Source: Eustoma russellianum
Lineage: Eukaryota > Streptophyta > Magnoliopsida > Gentianales > Gentianaceae
Reading direction: 5' to 3'
Length of the DNA: 64,000 nucleotides
Assembly (NCBI GenBank): GCA_036186865.1
Contig: AP025054.1
Location: 23,142,925-23,206,924 of the forward strand
The notes under the pieces were generated by a model that saw nothing but the letters and a program-made list of their open reading frames with translations, was not told the DNA's origin and made no database searches. Both the position numbers and the translations under genes were made by a program. Below are positions 10,500 through 22,322 of the stretch, piece after piece (the first letter of the stretch is position 1; every line of letters begins with the position of its first letter).

Positions 10500-13493
10500 G
10501 ATTTGACGTTATTTTGAGTAGAGAACACGACACCTTGGCTACTTGGAGGTGATTTTAATACCTATCTGTCGTTGGATGAGCATAAGGGCATATCTACGTT
10601 GTCTATACAAACCCTAGATGATTTTAATCAATTTGTTGAGACCACAGACATATTGGATATACCATTTCAAGGTTTGTAATTTACTTGGTCTGACGGATGA
10701 GGCCTTGGTAAAGTATGGAGGCGCCTAGATCGTTTCTTTTATACGCACGAATATACTACTTTTTTTCATCATATCTTGGTTCATCATCTCGATAGAGCTA
10801 CGTCAGATCACGCGCCTTTACTGTTGCAGTGTAGATTGTTAGATCACACATGTCTTGCCTCTTTTCGTTACTTTGATGCATGGTTGAGGCACGATGACTT
10901 TGATGGATTCATACGCACACATTAGCGTTCATATGCAACAACTGGGGGGAATGTTTGGATTGTATGCAAAGTTGAACCGTCTAAAAGTGGACATGCGGAT
11001 ATAGAATAAAAATGTTTTCGGAAATATATTTAGTGATTTATTGGTAGCAGAGGAGGAAGCAGTACGCATGGAAAGGATTTATGATGCGAAACCTTCAGTT
11101 GGCCAGCGTGAATCCTATCATCTTGCGAAGGCACATCTGCTGCAATTGCAGATTTGGGCTTATCTTTACTGTAAGCAGAAAGAAAATATAAAGTGGATAA
11201 AAGAAGGTGATGCAAATACGGCATACTTCCACCACACGGTCAAGGCAAAGAGGCAACATCAGGCTATACTTTGCATTAACAGGACCGACGGGGTGCAGTG
11301 TGAAACGCCTCAATCAATTCAAGATGAGGTAGTCAACTTTTTCTCTAATCTCTTTAGTGTGGAGCCTACATTTGATCATGATATTTTGTTGTAGCATATT
11401 CGTATGATCTTGACTGAGCAGGATAATGACGATTTACTGAGTTTGCCACAAACAGCGGAGGTTAAGCAGGCTGTATGGCATCTAAGCCATTCCAATACCT
11501 CTGGCCCAAATGGTTTCCCTAGCTCATTTTACCGGCATTTTCGGGATGTTTTGGAGTTAGTTGTGCTTCTGGCGATTCAAGAGTTTTTCTTGGAGATTCT
11601 GGTACCTAGCATAATGGCTACTTCTTTGATTTGTTTGCTACCAAAGACTCCCAACCAAGGTACTTTTGCTGACTTCTGACCAACCTGCCTAATGAATTTC
11701 ATTTCTAAAGTGGTTACTAGTGTTATCTCCTCCCGTTATCCAAGCTATTACCTAGATTAATTTCTCCAGAACAGGCTGGATTTATGCCAAGACGGGGAAT
11801 TTCTGAGCAGATACTTATGGTGAAGGAAATGGTACATATCTTAGACCACAAATGTCGTGGTGGACACGTGATGATCAAGTTAGATATGGCCAAGGCATTT
11901 GATAGAGTATCCTGGCAATACCTTGAGAAATTACTTTTATGATTTGGCTTTCATGCTAGGTTTGTGCGCCTTATCATGAACAATTTTGCTGCAACACGTT
12001 GCTTAGTGTTGATTAATGGTAAATCATGTGGGTTCTTTTGTCCATCTCGATGAGTCAAGCAAGGAGGCCCATTGTCGCATTTGCTGTTTATTCTTGCTTC
12101 AGAAGGGTTTTCTCAAGGTCTAAATGCTTTATTTCAAGCAGGCCACATAACGGGTTTTAACGGTGGGCGTTCTTCTGTGGTATCCCATCTTGTCTTTGCA
12201 GATGATCTATTGATCTTCCTAAATGGATCGGCTGATAACTTGCGAACATTCAATAGATTTTTGGATCACTACCAACGGGCGTCTAGACAATTAGTAAATT
12301 ATCACAAGAGTGAGATGGTCATTGGGGGAGGTGTCTTAGCTAGAGCAATGGCGACTTTGAATATGCGAAATTCTCTTTTGCCCATCAAATATTTGGGATC
12401 ATATCTATTCAAGGGTATTAATTGTTCTCGTTATTTTACAGCTTTACTTTCTTATTTTGATGCTCGATTAACATGTTGATCCTAAAGACTGCTTAGTATG
12501 GCAGGCAGATGAACGCTTATTCAGTCAGTCGTTTCTGCTATGCCGCTGCATACCATGGCAACGGCCAGATTACCCAAAAGTCTTATTCCAGAGCTCAATA
12601 GGAAGATGGCCAATTTCATATGGAACCGGCGGCATCATTGGCGGCCGTGGAATGTTGTGTGTCAACCAAAGGAAGAGGGTGGTTTGAGAATTCGTAATCT
12701 TGAGATGCTACAGAAGGCTTATGAATGTAAGATGTGGTGTACATATCAGAACTCATCGTCAATTTGGTCGCAATATATGAGGCACAAGTATGAGAATCGA
12801 CAAGAGATGAATGCGGTAGTTTATGACTCATCTGATTGGAAACGATTATATCGTATTCATTGGCGAAGAATACGCAGCAATACAATTTGGCGAAGAATCT
12901 TTTTCACTTTTGTGCCTGAGGGAGAGGATCCGTGTAGGAATATATTCATGGTTCTTGTCCATTTCTGGATCAAAATTTGTAGTCTCTCTACAGCCTTTAC
13001 TACAAGCTCAATTTTGCCTGCTATACAATCTTGAAGAGTGCAGGTTGTTAGATGGAGGCTGCCCCCAACGGGTAGGTTCAAACTAAATATTGATGTTGCA
13101 GTGTGCCGCAGAGGAGCGGTGGGAGGAGCAATCATGCGTAATCATAATGGGCAATTGGTACGAGCTTTGTGCTTTCCGCTTCAAGTGTTGCAGCCACTAC
13201 ATGCGGAATTACAAGATATGCTGTACTCAGTGATTTACTTTACCACTTTGGGATTTTGTGAGCTGCATATTGAGATAGATCGCCAATATTTGATAACCCT
13301 GCTAACGGGCACAGTCACATTATCGGGTCGACTGAGCAATGATTTTGCACGTCTGAAGCATTTCTTGACTATTTTGCATCCTACTATATTATATGTCCCG
13401 CATGAGGGTAATCTTGTAGCCCACACATTAGCACAGTATAGTCTAATGCGGAGGATACAAACATATTTCATAGCCTTTTGGATCTTCCGCCTA
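10500..13493 (+). pseudogene. LINE ORF2 remnant (partial endonuclease, RT, zinc-binding, RNase H)
   Basis: The endonuclease survives only from its GGDFNTYLS block (about 10540) through ATSDHAPLL (about 10800-10830). RT pieces follow: TSGPNGFPSSFYRHF (about 11500), AFDRVSWQYL (about 11895), and FADD in VFADDLLIFL (about 12195). RNase H spans about 13040-13450, with LNIDVAV, GGAIMRN, AELQ, EIDRQ (Cys replaced) and EGNLVAHTLAQ. Internal stops (for example near 11394, 11677, 11940 and 12477) and frameshifts break it into at least six pieces. Part of the zinc-binding domain between RT and RNase H seems deleted near 12880, where IHWRR passes quickly into a region preceding RNase H. Confidence 0.85.
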
Positions 13494-14172
13494 TAACACG
13501 CGACAGCTTACGGACAGATTCTACTACTGCATATATTCGATCTTCAGGATAATGGCAGCGCTTATCATCTTTTTCGCCTGCATTTCCATTCATATTTACT
13601 CCTTATGGTTTTTGTCAGCGGTCATTTTTCTGATGACATGCCTCGTCTTTTTGCTAAGATTATTCATATACCGACGGGACGCAACAGCTAGTACTTTTCA
13701 CCTTGGGATTGAATGGCGTGGCTTACAGTTGTTGCCTGTACCAGTTATGGTTACGGGCAACCTGGGCATTCGCTTGACCTTTACTACGCATTACATCATT
13801 TGTTTCTTCACACATTTACTACTTGTAACTTTATATCTATTCCACTCTTGGAGGTGCACTTACTTCACACTGCCTCAACTTACGGGATTGAAGACTGGAC
13901 ATTGCTGCCCCACTGCCACTCGCAATGTTACTCTTCGAGTAGGACATGCTATGCTTATGATTGTAGCGTTACATCGTGCAAGATTACTTTCATGTTTTTT
14001 AAGATTTCTGTATGTATTTACACTACACTTTCGTTTGGTTTGGGAGAGTCTCTGTCTATAGCTAGGATATCTTATGTAACGACGGTATTCCTCCGCCACA
14101 AGGAAAGGTTTCATATTAACAAAAACCCAGACGTTACCGCCCGTCCTTCACCTAAAAAAATAAATAAATAAA
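13494..14172 (+). other. LINE 3' UTR (copy A2) with hairpin
   Basis: GTTGCCTGTA (13731-13740) pairs with TACGGGCAAC (13752-13761) and is followed by CTGGGCATT, the hairpin-plus-GGG pattern of the other LINEs. The end carries ACGGTATTCCTCCGCCACAAG (14080-14100), then GACGTTACCGCCCGTC and an A/AATA tail. Unlike copies B, D, E, F and K, no CCAC-AAGG-GTGG stem-loop domain is present. A second CCGCC-like unit (GACGGTACTGCCTGTC, about 14175-14190) follows the tail, as if the terminus were partly duplicated. Confidence 0.6.
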
Positions 14173-14200
14173 ATCCCTGACGGTACTGCCTGTCTTTATC

Positions 14201-14202
<2 letters not shown>

Positions 14203-14262
<60 letters not shown>
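14203..14262. repeat. TA dinucleotide microsatellite
   Basis: About 60 bp of uninterrupted TA repeat just 3' of the LINE tail. Such runs commonly grow at LINE 3' ends; length is likely to vary between individuals. Confidence 0.95.
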
Positions 14263-14266
<4 letters not shown>

Positions 14267-14305
14267 TTCAAAATTATATGGCGTAAATACATATATTTAT
14301 TTAAA

Positions 14306-14310
14306 CTGAT
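14306..14310. repeat. Target-site duplication, left (CTGAT)
   Basis: CTGAT directly precedes the TGTAG start of the 5' LTR and recurs directly after the CTACA end of the 3' LTR. Five base pairs is the usual duplication length for copia integrase. Confidence 0.93.
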
Positions 14311-17133
14311 TGTAGAAATAAGAGGGTTTGAGTGATTTCAAAATAAGAAATTTGAATATATATATATATCTATATAAACGTTGAGTATATATATACACAA
14401 GTGTACATGTATGCATGATAACTTGCCTTATTTAGCTTATATATTATGTTGCCGTACTAACGAGCCATGAAGCATTAAAGCTTACATCATATGGCGAACA
14501 TTTGTTGAGTTTATACTATTTTCAGGTGCCACAATTAATGAACTAAAGTAGTTCATTAAGTGAAGTACTTAGTTTAATAAACTAAGTAGTTCATTAAAGG
14601 AAGATGCATTTGGAAAAGGCACAAAGGCAACATGACTATGGAAGGAAAGTCTTCTTCTCCTCCCCACATTCATTCCACACGCCTTTTACACATATATATA
14701 CTATATTTTCAGATTTCTTTTATAAAAGGCACATACACATGTATTCCAACGTACTACCGACACGTTATATATCTTACGTACGTACGTTAACGTCACACCA
14801 CCATACTTAACTCATATTTATGAGTATATTCAGGTCTTATATCATATGATATAAGATATGGTGATGAAAAATTAAATACGACACGATAAAAGGTTTTAAA
14901 CCGAAATTTGTCGTATCGGGCGAATACCGAAACTTCGCCAACGTGTCATGTACTTGCCATTATTAAATGGCCAGCCCATATACATCAAAAATTGATGTAA
15001 AATTCGTGCACATCACTGAAAAATCAGGCAAAAATACTTTCCATGTTGGCACACACAAATCACCCCACATTTAGGCCAAAATGTGAAGATTCCAATTTTA
15101 TTTTTGTCACATGTTTATGGTACCATTTTAAATCAGACAAGAGCTGAAATTTAAAATATATATTATATATATTATGTATAACATAATATATATATCATGT
15201 GCAAAAGTTGGAATTTAAATTAGAGAAAAATCGGGTAATCGATAAATATCGAAAATTCGGTTTTCTACGCACTTAACATGGAACGTTTTTCTTGACCATG
15301 ATGTGACACGTATCTAGACACTTTTTACATATAATATACATCTTAAAGTTTTCAACATATACCTCTCTTATGTCACATGCTGAAAATTTCAGCATGTTAC
15401 ACATACCATGGCCGAATTCTTCATGGTTAAGCAAGATATTTTGTCAAATTTTCATTAAAGGATTAATTAAAGGAGTTATGGAAATGATTTGAATGTTATG
15501 TAAGGTAATTAAGTGTGATATTTTTCATATCACACATGCTGAAATTTTTCAGCATGTGTGAGGGGATGTGCTGGCCGAATGTTGTTCCTTATTGTGACCA
15601 AGTTCACTCTTCATTTGGTAGCAAGACTTACCTTATATAGTTGATTTATTTTTATGAAAAAAATTCAAAGGAAAATGGAAGAAATCTGGATTTATCTCAT
15701 GTTGTAAATGCTGAAAATTTCAGCATTGAAAATAAGGGTGTGGCCGATTTCTATGAGATGGAAAGAAGATATTTGTGTGTCTTGCACTTTATGACAAAAT
15801 TTGAGAATTATGGCATGATTTGATAATTGATTATTTGGCAAATATTTAGTGTTTATTTCAGATTTTCCATGTCATCAAATGATGACAACATTAAGCCAAT
15901 CAAGAGGTGCCAAGTCAATGACTAAATGATGGTCCAATGGAGTGATGCCAAGTAAGCAAAGCATTGTCACTATGATGTCTTACACTCTCTCAAGCAATTA
16001 AAAGGAAATTTTCAAGAGGGGGAGGTGCACATAGGGGGACGGCTGAACATGCTATAAGGAGAAGAGAAGAACAAACAAAAACAACACCAAGATTTGCATT
16101 CTAAAGTGATCAAAGTGCCAAGCCTCTTTTCTCCTACATCTTCTTTCTTTCTTTTCTTGTAAAAAGCCTATTGTATTTTACTTCTTTCAATGTTGAATAG
16201 GCTTCATAGAAACCACCATTCATACATCCTTGTAAAAGATTGATCAAGGTGTGATCAATCTTCATTCTAGCGAGGTGGTGGTGTTCGTGTGAATTGTACT
16301 CGTCATACAAGGTTTGTAAAGGGTTGGAGTTAGGTGTAACTCTATCAACCCTGCCGTAAGGTGTACTGCGTGTGTGTGATTAGTGTGAACCAAGGAAGGT
16401 GTTCCTTGAAGACTGGAGTAGGTTGTTTATAACCGAACCAGTATAAAATTATTGGTGCAATTTACTTTCAGCATTTACTTTTCAGTTTCTGCACTGTTTA
16501 TCCATTTTGTTCACGTTCGGAAAAATAGTAAACGATTTCCAAAAATTATAAAAATTTCCAGAAACATACATAAACGTTCTAGGGTTAATTTGGCACAAGT
16601 TTCAACCCTTTTGGACAAGTATAGGTCAGTCAAACATCAAAAGATCTGAGACTAGTGCAGTCTGATTTTCAGACTTGCAAAGGTTGATACTTTGGTTGTG
16701 TTTGACCTACTTCCCAAAAGAATTTTCAAAAACTGTTTCAACCTATTTAAATATAGTGTGTGAGGAGTTATTGGTCAAATTTTCAGATCATTTGGACATT
16801 CACACAAATATGAATTAATTTTTCAAAACCATCTACCGTTTCTGGCAGATTTGCACAATCTGTGTGCCAACGGTTTTTGAAGGGGTTAAAGGTTGAATTT
16901 TGATTTGAAATTTTTAGGGGACCCTCATAACATCTGAGGCTAAGTTCTCTCAAAATTTTATAATTTTTGGAGACCTCTAACCTGGTTTTAAAAACGTTTT
17001 AAAACAGGTGCTGAAAACAGAATCTGTTTTCAGAACTTGAATTGTTCAAGTTTAAAGAAATTTTAAAAAGCACACTTTCCGCACCATCTATTCAACCCCC
17101 CCCTCCTTCTAGTGGTGCCTTGCAGATCCTACA
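14311..17133 (+). repeat. SIRE 5' LTR (2,823 bp)
   Basis: It starts TGTAGAAATAAG and ends GATCCTACA, next to the primer site. It matches the 3' LTR except for scattered substitutions, small indels, and loss of the block corresponding to 23564-23791. The loss lies between AAG triplets (TTAAAG joined to TTTTCAAC), as expected for a microhomology-mediated deletion. The U3 part contains several perfect palindromes. Near 16000-16460 the pattern GGTGTTCCTTGAAGACTGGAGTAGG also occurs, diverged, in the minus-strand LTR at 43.6-45.4 kb. Confidence 0.94.
14535..15727 (+). other. Cluster of perfect palindromes in the SIRE LTR
   Basis: TTAATGAACTA/TAGTTCATTAA lies at 14535-14559. TACTTAGTTT/AAACTAAGTA lies at 14566-14588. 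A 22-bp palindrome centred on CATATG lies at 14835-14856. GTGTGATAT/ATATCACAC (15513-15535) overlaps CACACATGCTGAAA/TTTCAGCATGTGTG (15531-15560). TGCTGAAA/TTTCAGCA units recur at 15376-15396 and 15707-15727. All are repeated in the 3' LTR, so they predate insertion. A regulatory or RNA-folding role is possible but unproven. Confidence 0.7.
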
Positions 17134-17135
17134 AG

Positions 17136-17147
17136 TGGTATCAGAGC
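17136..17147 (+). other. Primer-binding site, tRNA-Met(i)
   Basis: TGGTATCAGAGC lies 2 bp after the 5' LTR end. It is the standard plant copia primer site, complementary to the 3' end of initiator tRNA-Met, where minus-strand DNA synthesis begins. Confidence 0.95.
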
Positions 17148-17187
17148 TCAGGAATACTCACTACAAGGAATCCAACGATTCAGTGAG

Positions 17188-18324
17188 ATGGCATCCACAA
17201 ATCTCAAAACCGAACAAGAAGGTATGTCGAGCCAAAGGCCTCCACTTTTTGACGGTGAGTCTTTTATTCAATGGAAACTTAGGATGAAACTTTTTCTTAT
17301 GGCTATAGATATAGATCTTTGGTCAATAATTGAAGATGGTCCATATGTCCCATCTAATGTATCCACTGTAGACGGAGTTACTTTAGAAGTTATTAAAACT
17401 AGACAAGAATATACTAGTGAAGATAAAAAGAAACTGAGTATGAATGCTAAGGCCATGCAGTTACTCTTAAATGGTTTAAGTAAGAGTGAGTCTAGTTATG
17501 TGTCGAATTGTTCGAGTGCACAAGAAATGTGGAGAATCTTAGAAATGAAACACGAAGGCACAAGTCAAGTAAAAGAGTCTAAAATTAATATGCTCATGTC
17601 TACTCTTGAGTCTTTTAAGTTGTTGCCTAATGAGTCAATTGTAGATATGGATCTTCGTTTGACTAACATCTATAACTCTCTTGAGTCTCTTGGTAAGGCT
17701 TTTACTACGCAGGAAAAGGTACAGAAAGTCCTACGGAGCCTTCCTTCGGAATGGGATCCTAAAGTGACTGCTATAGAAGAAAGCAAGGAGACTAAATCAA
17801 TAAAAATGGAAGAACTCATTGGTTCACTCAAAGTTTATGAAAACAAACTTATTATTCGGAAATCGGAATCAACCAAACAAGGTAAGACAATTGCTTTTAA
17901 ATCAATTGAATACGTCTCCCCTCCCTCCGATCACGTAGATGACAGTGATTCCGAATCGGATAATGATGACTTAATTCTATTGGCTAAAGGACTAAGAAGA
18001 TTCATGAGAAAATCATTTAGAAATAAAAACAAGGGGACTACATCTAAGAGAAACAAAAACAAGTCAAATGATAAGGACATTAAATGTTATGAATGCGGCA
18101 AACTCGGACACTTATCATATGACTGCCCTAACAAAGAAAAGCAAACTAATAAGTACCCTGACAAGGAGCGGAACAAAAATAGACCCGTCTCAGATCCTAA
18201 ACAAAGGAAACGTGCACTAAAGGCCTCCACATGGAGTGACTCATCAGACTCTGAAACTGAGACCGAAGAGGAGACCGCTCAAGTTTGCTTCGCTTCAAAG
18301 GCATCTAATGAGGTATCATCCTGA
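17188..18324 (+). CDS. gag: SIRE gag (nucleocapsid/capsid polyprotein part)
   Basis: An open frame of 378 codons from ATG 17188, 40 bp after the primer site. The N-terminus reads RPPLFDGESFIQWKLRM, the copia gag entry motif; residues about 60-230 are the UBN2-type capsid region. A basic stretch precedes a CX2CX4HX4C knuckle (CYECGKLGHLSYDC) from residue 300. The C-terminus is Ser/Asp/Glu-rich (SDSSDSETETEEE). It forms the particle that packages element RNA. The frame stops at TGA 18322-18324 inside a CTGATTCTGACTCTGA repeat, where a small indel probably shifted it, since coding continues in another frame. Confidence 0.92.
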   Translation: MASTNLKTEQEGMSSQRPPLFDGESFIQWKLRMKLFLMAIDIDLWSIIEDGPYVPSNVSTVDGVTLEVIKTRQEYTSEDKKKLSMNAKAMQLLLNGLSKSESSYVSNCSSAQEMWRILEMKHEGTSQVKESKINMLMSTLESFKLLPNESIVDMDLRLTNIYNSLESLGKAFTTQEKVQKVLRSLPSEWDPKVTAIEESKETKSIKMEELIGSLKVYENKLIIRKSESTKQGKTIAFKSIEYVSPPSDHVDDSDSESDNDDLILLAKGLRRFMRKSFRNKNKGTTSKRNKNKSNDKDIKCYECGKLGHLSYDCPNKEKQTNKYPDKERNKNRPVSDPKQRKRALKASTWSDSSDSETETEEETAQVCFASKASNEVSS

Positions 18325-19100
18325 TTCTGACTCTGACTCTGAACCTTCTTACTGATGATCTTTTTAGTCAGTATCTTGAATTACATAAATTTACTAAGAC
18401 TCTCGCAAAAGAAAAGAAACGTTTAATTGAAGACAAGAAACTGTTAGAATCTTCTAACGAGAATCTTGTCGCTCAATTAAGCGATTCAAAGAAAGAGTCT
18501 TCATATGTCATCACTGCATTAAAAACCGAGATCTCATCATTAACTTCTCAAAATAATGAAATGAAATCCGAGATTTCAAATTTGAAATCAAGGAATACAG
18601 ACTTAGAGAAAATGATGAAACAATTCGATACAGGGTCAAACATGCTGCATCGCATCATATTATCGCAAAAGCATGACAGTGACAAAACTGGATTGGGATA
18701 CGTTGATACTAACGAAGTATCAACCAAACCAACCAAGTTTGTTGTGTCTAAGAAAGTAGACACCCCTAAGCATCAAGTGGCGTCTAAGATGACGCAAAAA
18801 GCGCCCCCTTCCACACGCCCCACTCCCTCATATCATGTGAAATATAACGTTGTACCATATAGATATGAGAAGAAAAGAACAATGCATACACGAAATACAT
18901 ATCATCCACGCACTACGCACACGCACACAAGGACATATCAAAAGCGTCCTTCATTCAATGAGTATAGAGGAGTCCTTGGGCAAAGACCCAAAGTACATGC
19001 ACCACATGTATATTATATCGCACCTTCATTCTTGCCATTTGATAGACCGAGAAGGATCACCCAAGTATGGGTACCGAAAGGTACCTTTACCAAAAGGTGA
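18325..19100 (+). pseudogene. SIRE gag-pol spacer with coiled coil
   Basis: Open in a different frame from gag. Residues encoded at about 18360-18630 form a long Glu/Lys/Leu-rich coiled coil with repeated LKSRN, EISSL and NLVAQL-type heptads. A basic His/Tyr/Arg-rich tail follows (TRTTHTHTRTYQ-like), ending in a QVWVPKG motif. SIRE elements commonly have such an extension between the zinc knuckle and the protease. The frame stops at 19098-19100 and coding resumes at the protease about 55 bp later in another frame, so at least one indel lies between. I infer it was once continuous with gag-pol. Confidence 0.75.
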
Positions 19101-19155
19101 TTAACTAACTCGAAAGGACCCAAAATTAAAAGGGTACCTAAATCACCTTTTCACA

Positions 19156-22100
19156 TTGCAGGGAGACCACTCATCAAAAGACACATCAATAAAGTGGTTC
19201 CTTGACAGTGGTTGCTCGAGGCACATGACGGGTGACCCGAGCCTGTTCTCCAAATTAAAGAAGGTCACAAAAGGCGGATCCGTGACCTTTGGAGACAACA
19301 ATGAAGGGAAGATCATTGGAAAAGGTACGATTGGCAATCCGAATACACTTCAAATCTCCAACGTATTTTTGGTAAGCAACTTATCTTACAATCTTCTTAG
19401 TATTTCTCAATTTGTTGACAATGGTTTCAATGTGTGTTTTACTCACCCTTATTGCAATATAATAAATAAAAATGGAGAAACCTGTCTTAAAGGAAAACGA
19501 TGAAGGAAATATATTCACACTATCTATGGATGATGTAGTAGACGCCAAAGTTAAATGTTTTATGTCAAATGAACCCAATGTGAATTTGTGGCATAGACGT
19601 TTAGGACACATAGGTATTTCTACACTAGAAAAATTGCAACGAAAGAACCTAGTACGGGGATTGCCTACGCTTGATTTAGACAACTTTCAGTTGTGTGAAT
19701 CTTGCATAAAAGGCAAACAAACACGTGAGTCACTTAAGCCTAAAAATGAGATAAGCACGACTAGAATACTAGAACTATTGCATATCGATTTGTTTGGTCC
19801 TAGTCGCACTACAAGCCTTGGTGGGCGTCACTATGCATGCGTGATTGTTGATGACTTTTCTCGCTATACTTGGACTTTATTTCTTGCACATAAGGATGAT
19901 AGCGCCGTAGAAATCGCTAAATTAATTAAACAACTTGAAAATCAATACGGCGTAAATGTGAAAAGAATAAGAAGCGATAGAGGCGGTGAGTTTAAAAATA
20001 AAGAGATGATTTCAGTTTTGTGAAGAAAAAGGAATTAAACATGAGTTTTCGCCACCTAGAACTCCACAATTAAATGGAGTAGTAGAAAGAAAGAATCGCA
20101 CACTACAAGAAATCGCTAGAACTATGCTTTGCGAAAATAAATTGCCTAGATTTCTGTGGGCGGAAGCCGTAAATTGTGCATGCTATATTGTAAATCGCCT
20201 ATCTATAAGAAAGAAAATAAACAAGACGCCTTACGAAATTTTGAATGATCGCATGCCTAAGATTGATTATTTTCGTGTGTTTGGATGCAAATGCTTTGTC
20301 TTGAATACAAAAGATAATTTAGATAAATTTGAATCCAAATCAATTGAGTGCATTTTTGTTGGGTATTCCATAAATTCAAAAGCATATAGATGTTATGATC
20401 CTCTCACTAGACAAATCATAGAATCTATTCATGTTAAATTCAATGAATTTGGAGAGATTGATAAAGATAAGGAATATGACGATGATTTTGAATTGAAACC
20501 CGTTTTGGATGAAGATAATGATTCTTTTGATATGCATGAGATGAATGAGACACTAGAAATGCATGATCATATAGAAATGCATGATAACTTAGAAAATAAT
20601 CAACCAAGATGGCATAGAGATCACCCACAAGATCTCATCATAGGCGACATTACTCACGGTGTGCGACCACGTAGAAGAATCACTTCGGATGAAATAAATG
20701 AATTTCATGCTATGATTTCTGAAATTGAGCCCAAAAATGTGCATGATGCTTTGAGTGATTCATCTTGGATTGATGCTATGCATGACGAACTTAATCAATT
20801 CGTTAGAAATGATGTATGGGATTTAGTGCCACGACCACAAGATAAGACAATAATAGGCACAAAGTGGGTATTTAGGAACAAAATGAATGAAGAAGGAAAG
20901 GTCGTTAGAAATAAAGCAAGACTCGTAGCTCAAGGATATAATCAAGAAGAAGGAATAGACTACGATGAAACATTTGCACCCGTAGCACGTTTAGAAGCTA
21001 TACGACTCTTACTTGCTATTGCTTGCTTGAAAGATTTTAAATTATATCAAATGGACGTCAAAAGTGCTTTTCTAAACGGATTTATACAAGAAGAAGTATA
21101 CGTGAAGCAACCACCCGGTTTTGAAGATTTGAAACATCCAGATCACGTGTACAAACTAAAGAAGGCACTATATGGCCTAAAGCAAGCGCCGAGAGCATGG
21201 TATGATCGTTTTGCTACTTTCCTTTTAGAAAATAATTTTAAACGTGGTACTATAGATAGTACACTATTTTTGAAACAAGAAAAATCAGATTTACTTATTA
21301 TTCAAATCTACGTAGATGACATTATTTTCGGATCTACCTCACATAGACTCGTTAGAGATTTTGAAAATTGTATGAAAGCTGAATTTGAAATGTCTATGGT
21401 TGGTGAACTTAATTATTTTCTTGGCTTGCAGATTAAGCAAACGAGTAAAGGAATTCATATAAGCCAAGCTAAGTACAGTAAATGACATGATCAAGAAGTT
21501 CAGTTTTGAAAATTTGAAACCATCCTCCACGCCTATGAGTGTTACTACTAAATTAGACAAAGACGAACATGGTAAAGACGTTGATAATGGATTATATCGA
21601 TCTATGATAGGTTCTTTACTATATTTAGCTGCTAGTAGGCCTGATATTATGTTTAGCGTATGCATGTGTGCTCGTTTTCAAAGTCAACCTAAGGTGTCAC
21701 ACTTAAATGCGGTAAAAAGAATATTCCGTTATATTAAGCACACGCCCACCTTAGGTATTTGGTATGATAAGGACTCTACATTCGACTTACATGCTTACAC
21801 TGATGCAGATTATGGTGGCTGCAAGATAGATAGAAAAAGCACGAGCGGAACTTGCCAATTTATAGGAAATTCCCTTATTTCATGGTTTTCCAAAAAGCAA
21901 GCAAGTGTTGCTTTGTCCACTACTGAGGCTGAATATATGGCTCTTAGCCTTTGTTGCACACAGTTGTTGTGGATAAAACAACAACTTTCGGACTTTGGAA
22001 TTACCGTAAATAAAATTCCTATATATTGTGATAGTATGAGTGCAATAAATTTGTCTAAAAACCCCGTATTACACTCTAAGGCTAAGCATATAGAAGTTCG

Positions 22101-22260
22101 CTATCATTTTCTTCGTGATCACGTTAACAATGGTAATATTGTCATAGATCACGTACGCACAGAATCACAAGTAGCGGATATATTTACAAAGGCCTTAAAT
22201 CAAGCCACATTTGAATCTCTTCGTTCTAAATTAGGCATGATTCCTGTTGATGTGATTTAA
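19156..22260 (+). pseudogene. pol: SIRE pol: protease, integrase, reverse transcriptase, RNase H
   Basis: The protease has DSG in WFLDSGCSRHMTG (about 19204). The integrase has HX4H (WHRRLGH, about 19590) and CX2C (LCESC, about 19695), then catalytic D (IDLFGP, 19787 area), D (SDRGGEF, about 19975) and E (NGVVERKN, about 20080). The RT has MDVKSAFLNG (about 21050) and catalytic YVDD at 21309-21320. RNase H has TDADYGG, TTEAEY and YCDS, and the end reads ADIFTKAL. Three one-base frameshifts break it: near 19495 (A4 run, base lost), 20007 (extra T) and 21480 (extra A). No nonsense substitution was seen inside the domains, which makes some of these suspicious as consensus errors. Confidence 0.93.
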
Positions 22261-22322
22261 TGCGATATTATTTGATTTACTTTCCTTTTTGACAGGAATC
22301 TTTTGATTAACTTTCCAAAATA

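Larger units (their letters stand above)
9497..14172 (+). mobile_element. Degenerate L1-type LINE (copy A2)
   Basis: This runs in order from a 5' leader (9497-9643) and ORF1 (9644-10433) to a damaged ORF2 (about 10500-13493) and a 3' UTR ending in AATAAATAAATAAAA near 14172. It is the same subfamily as 1-1985, by matching coding and 3' terminal sequence. The N-terminal part of the endonuclease is missing, so roughly 400-500 bp has been lost. Many stops and frameshifts mark it as old. I found no convincing target-site duplication; the right flank is a TA microsatellite. Confidence 0.88.

Noticed and set aside
15641..15823. 60-codon frame present in both SIRE LTRs (also at 24084-24266)
   Set aside because: Identical only because the LTRs are copies; it spans a palindrome and shows no domain.
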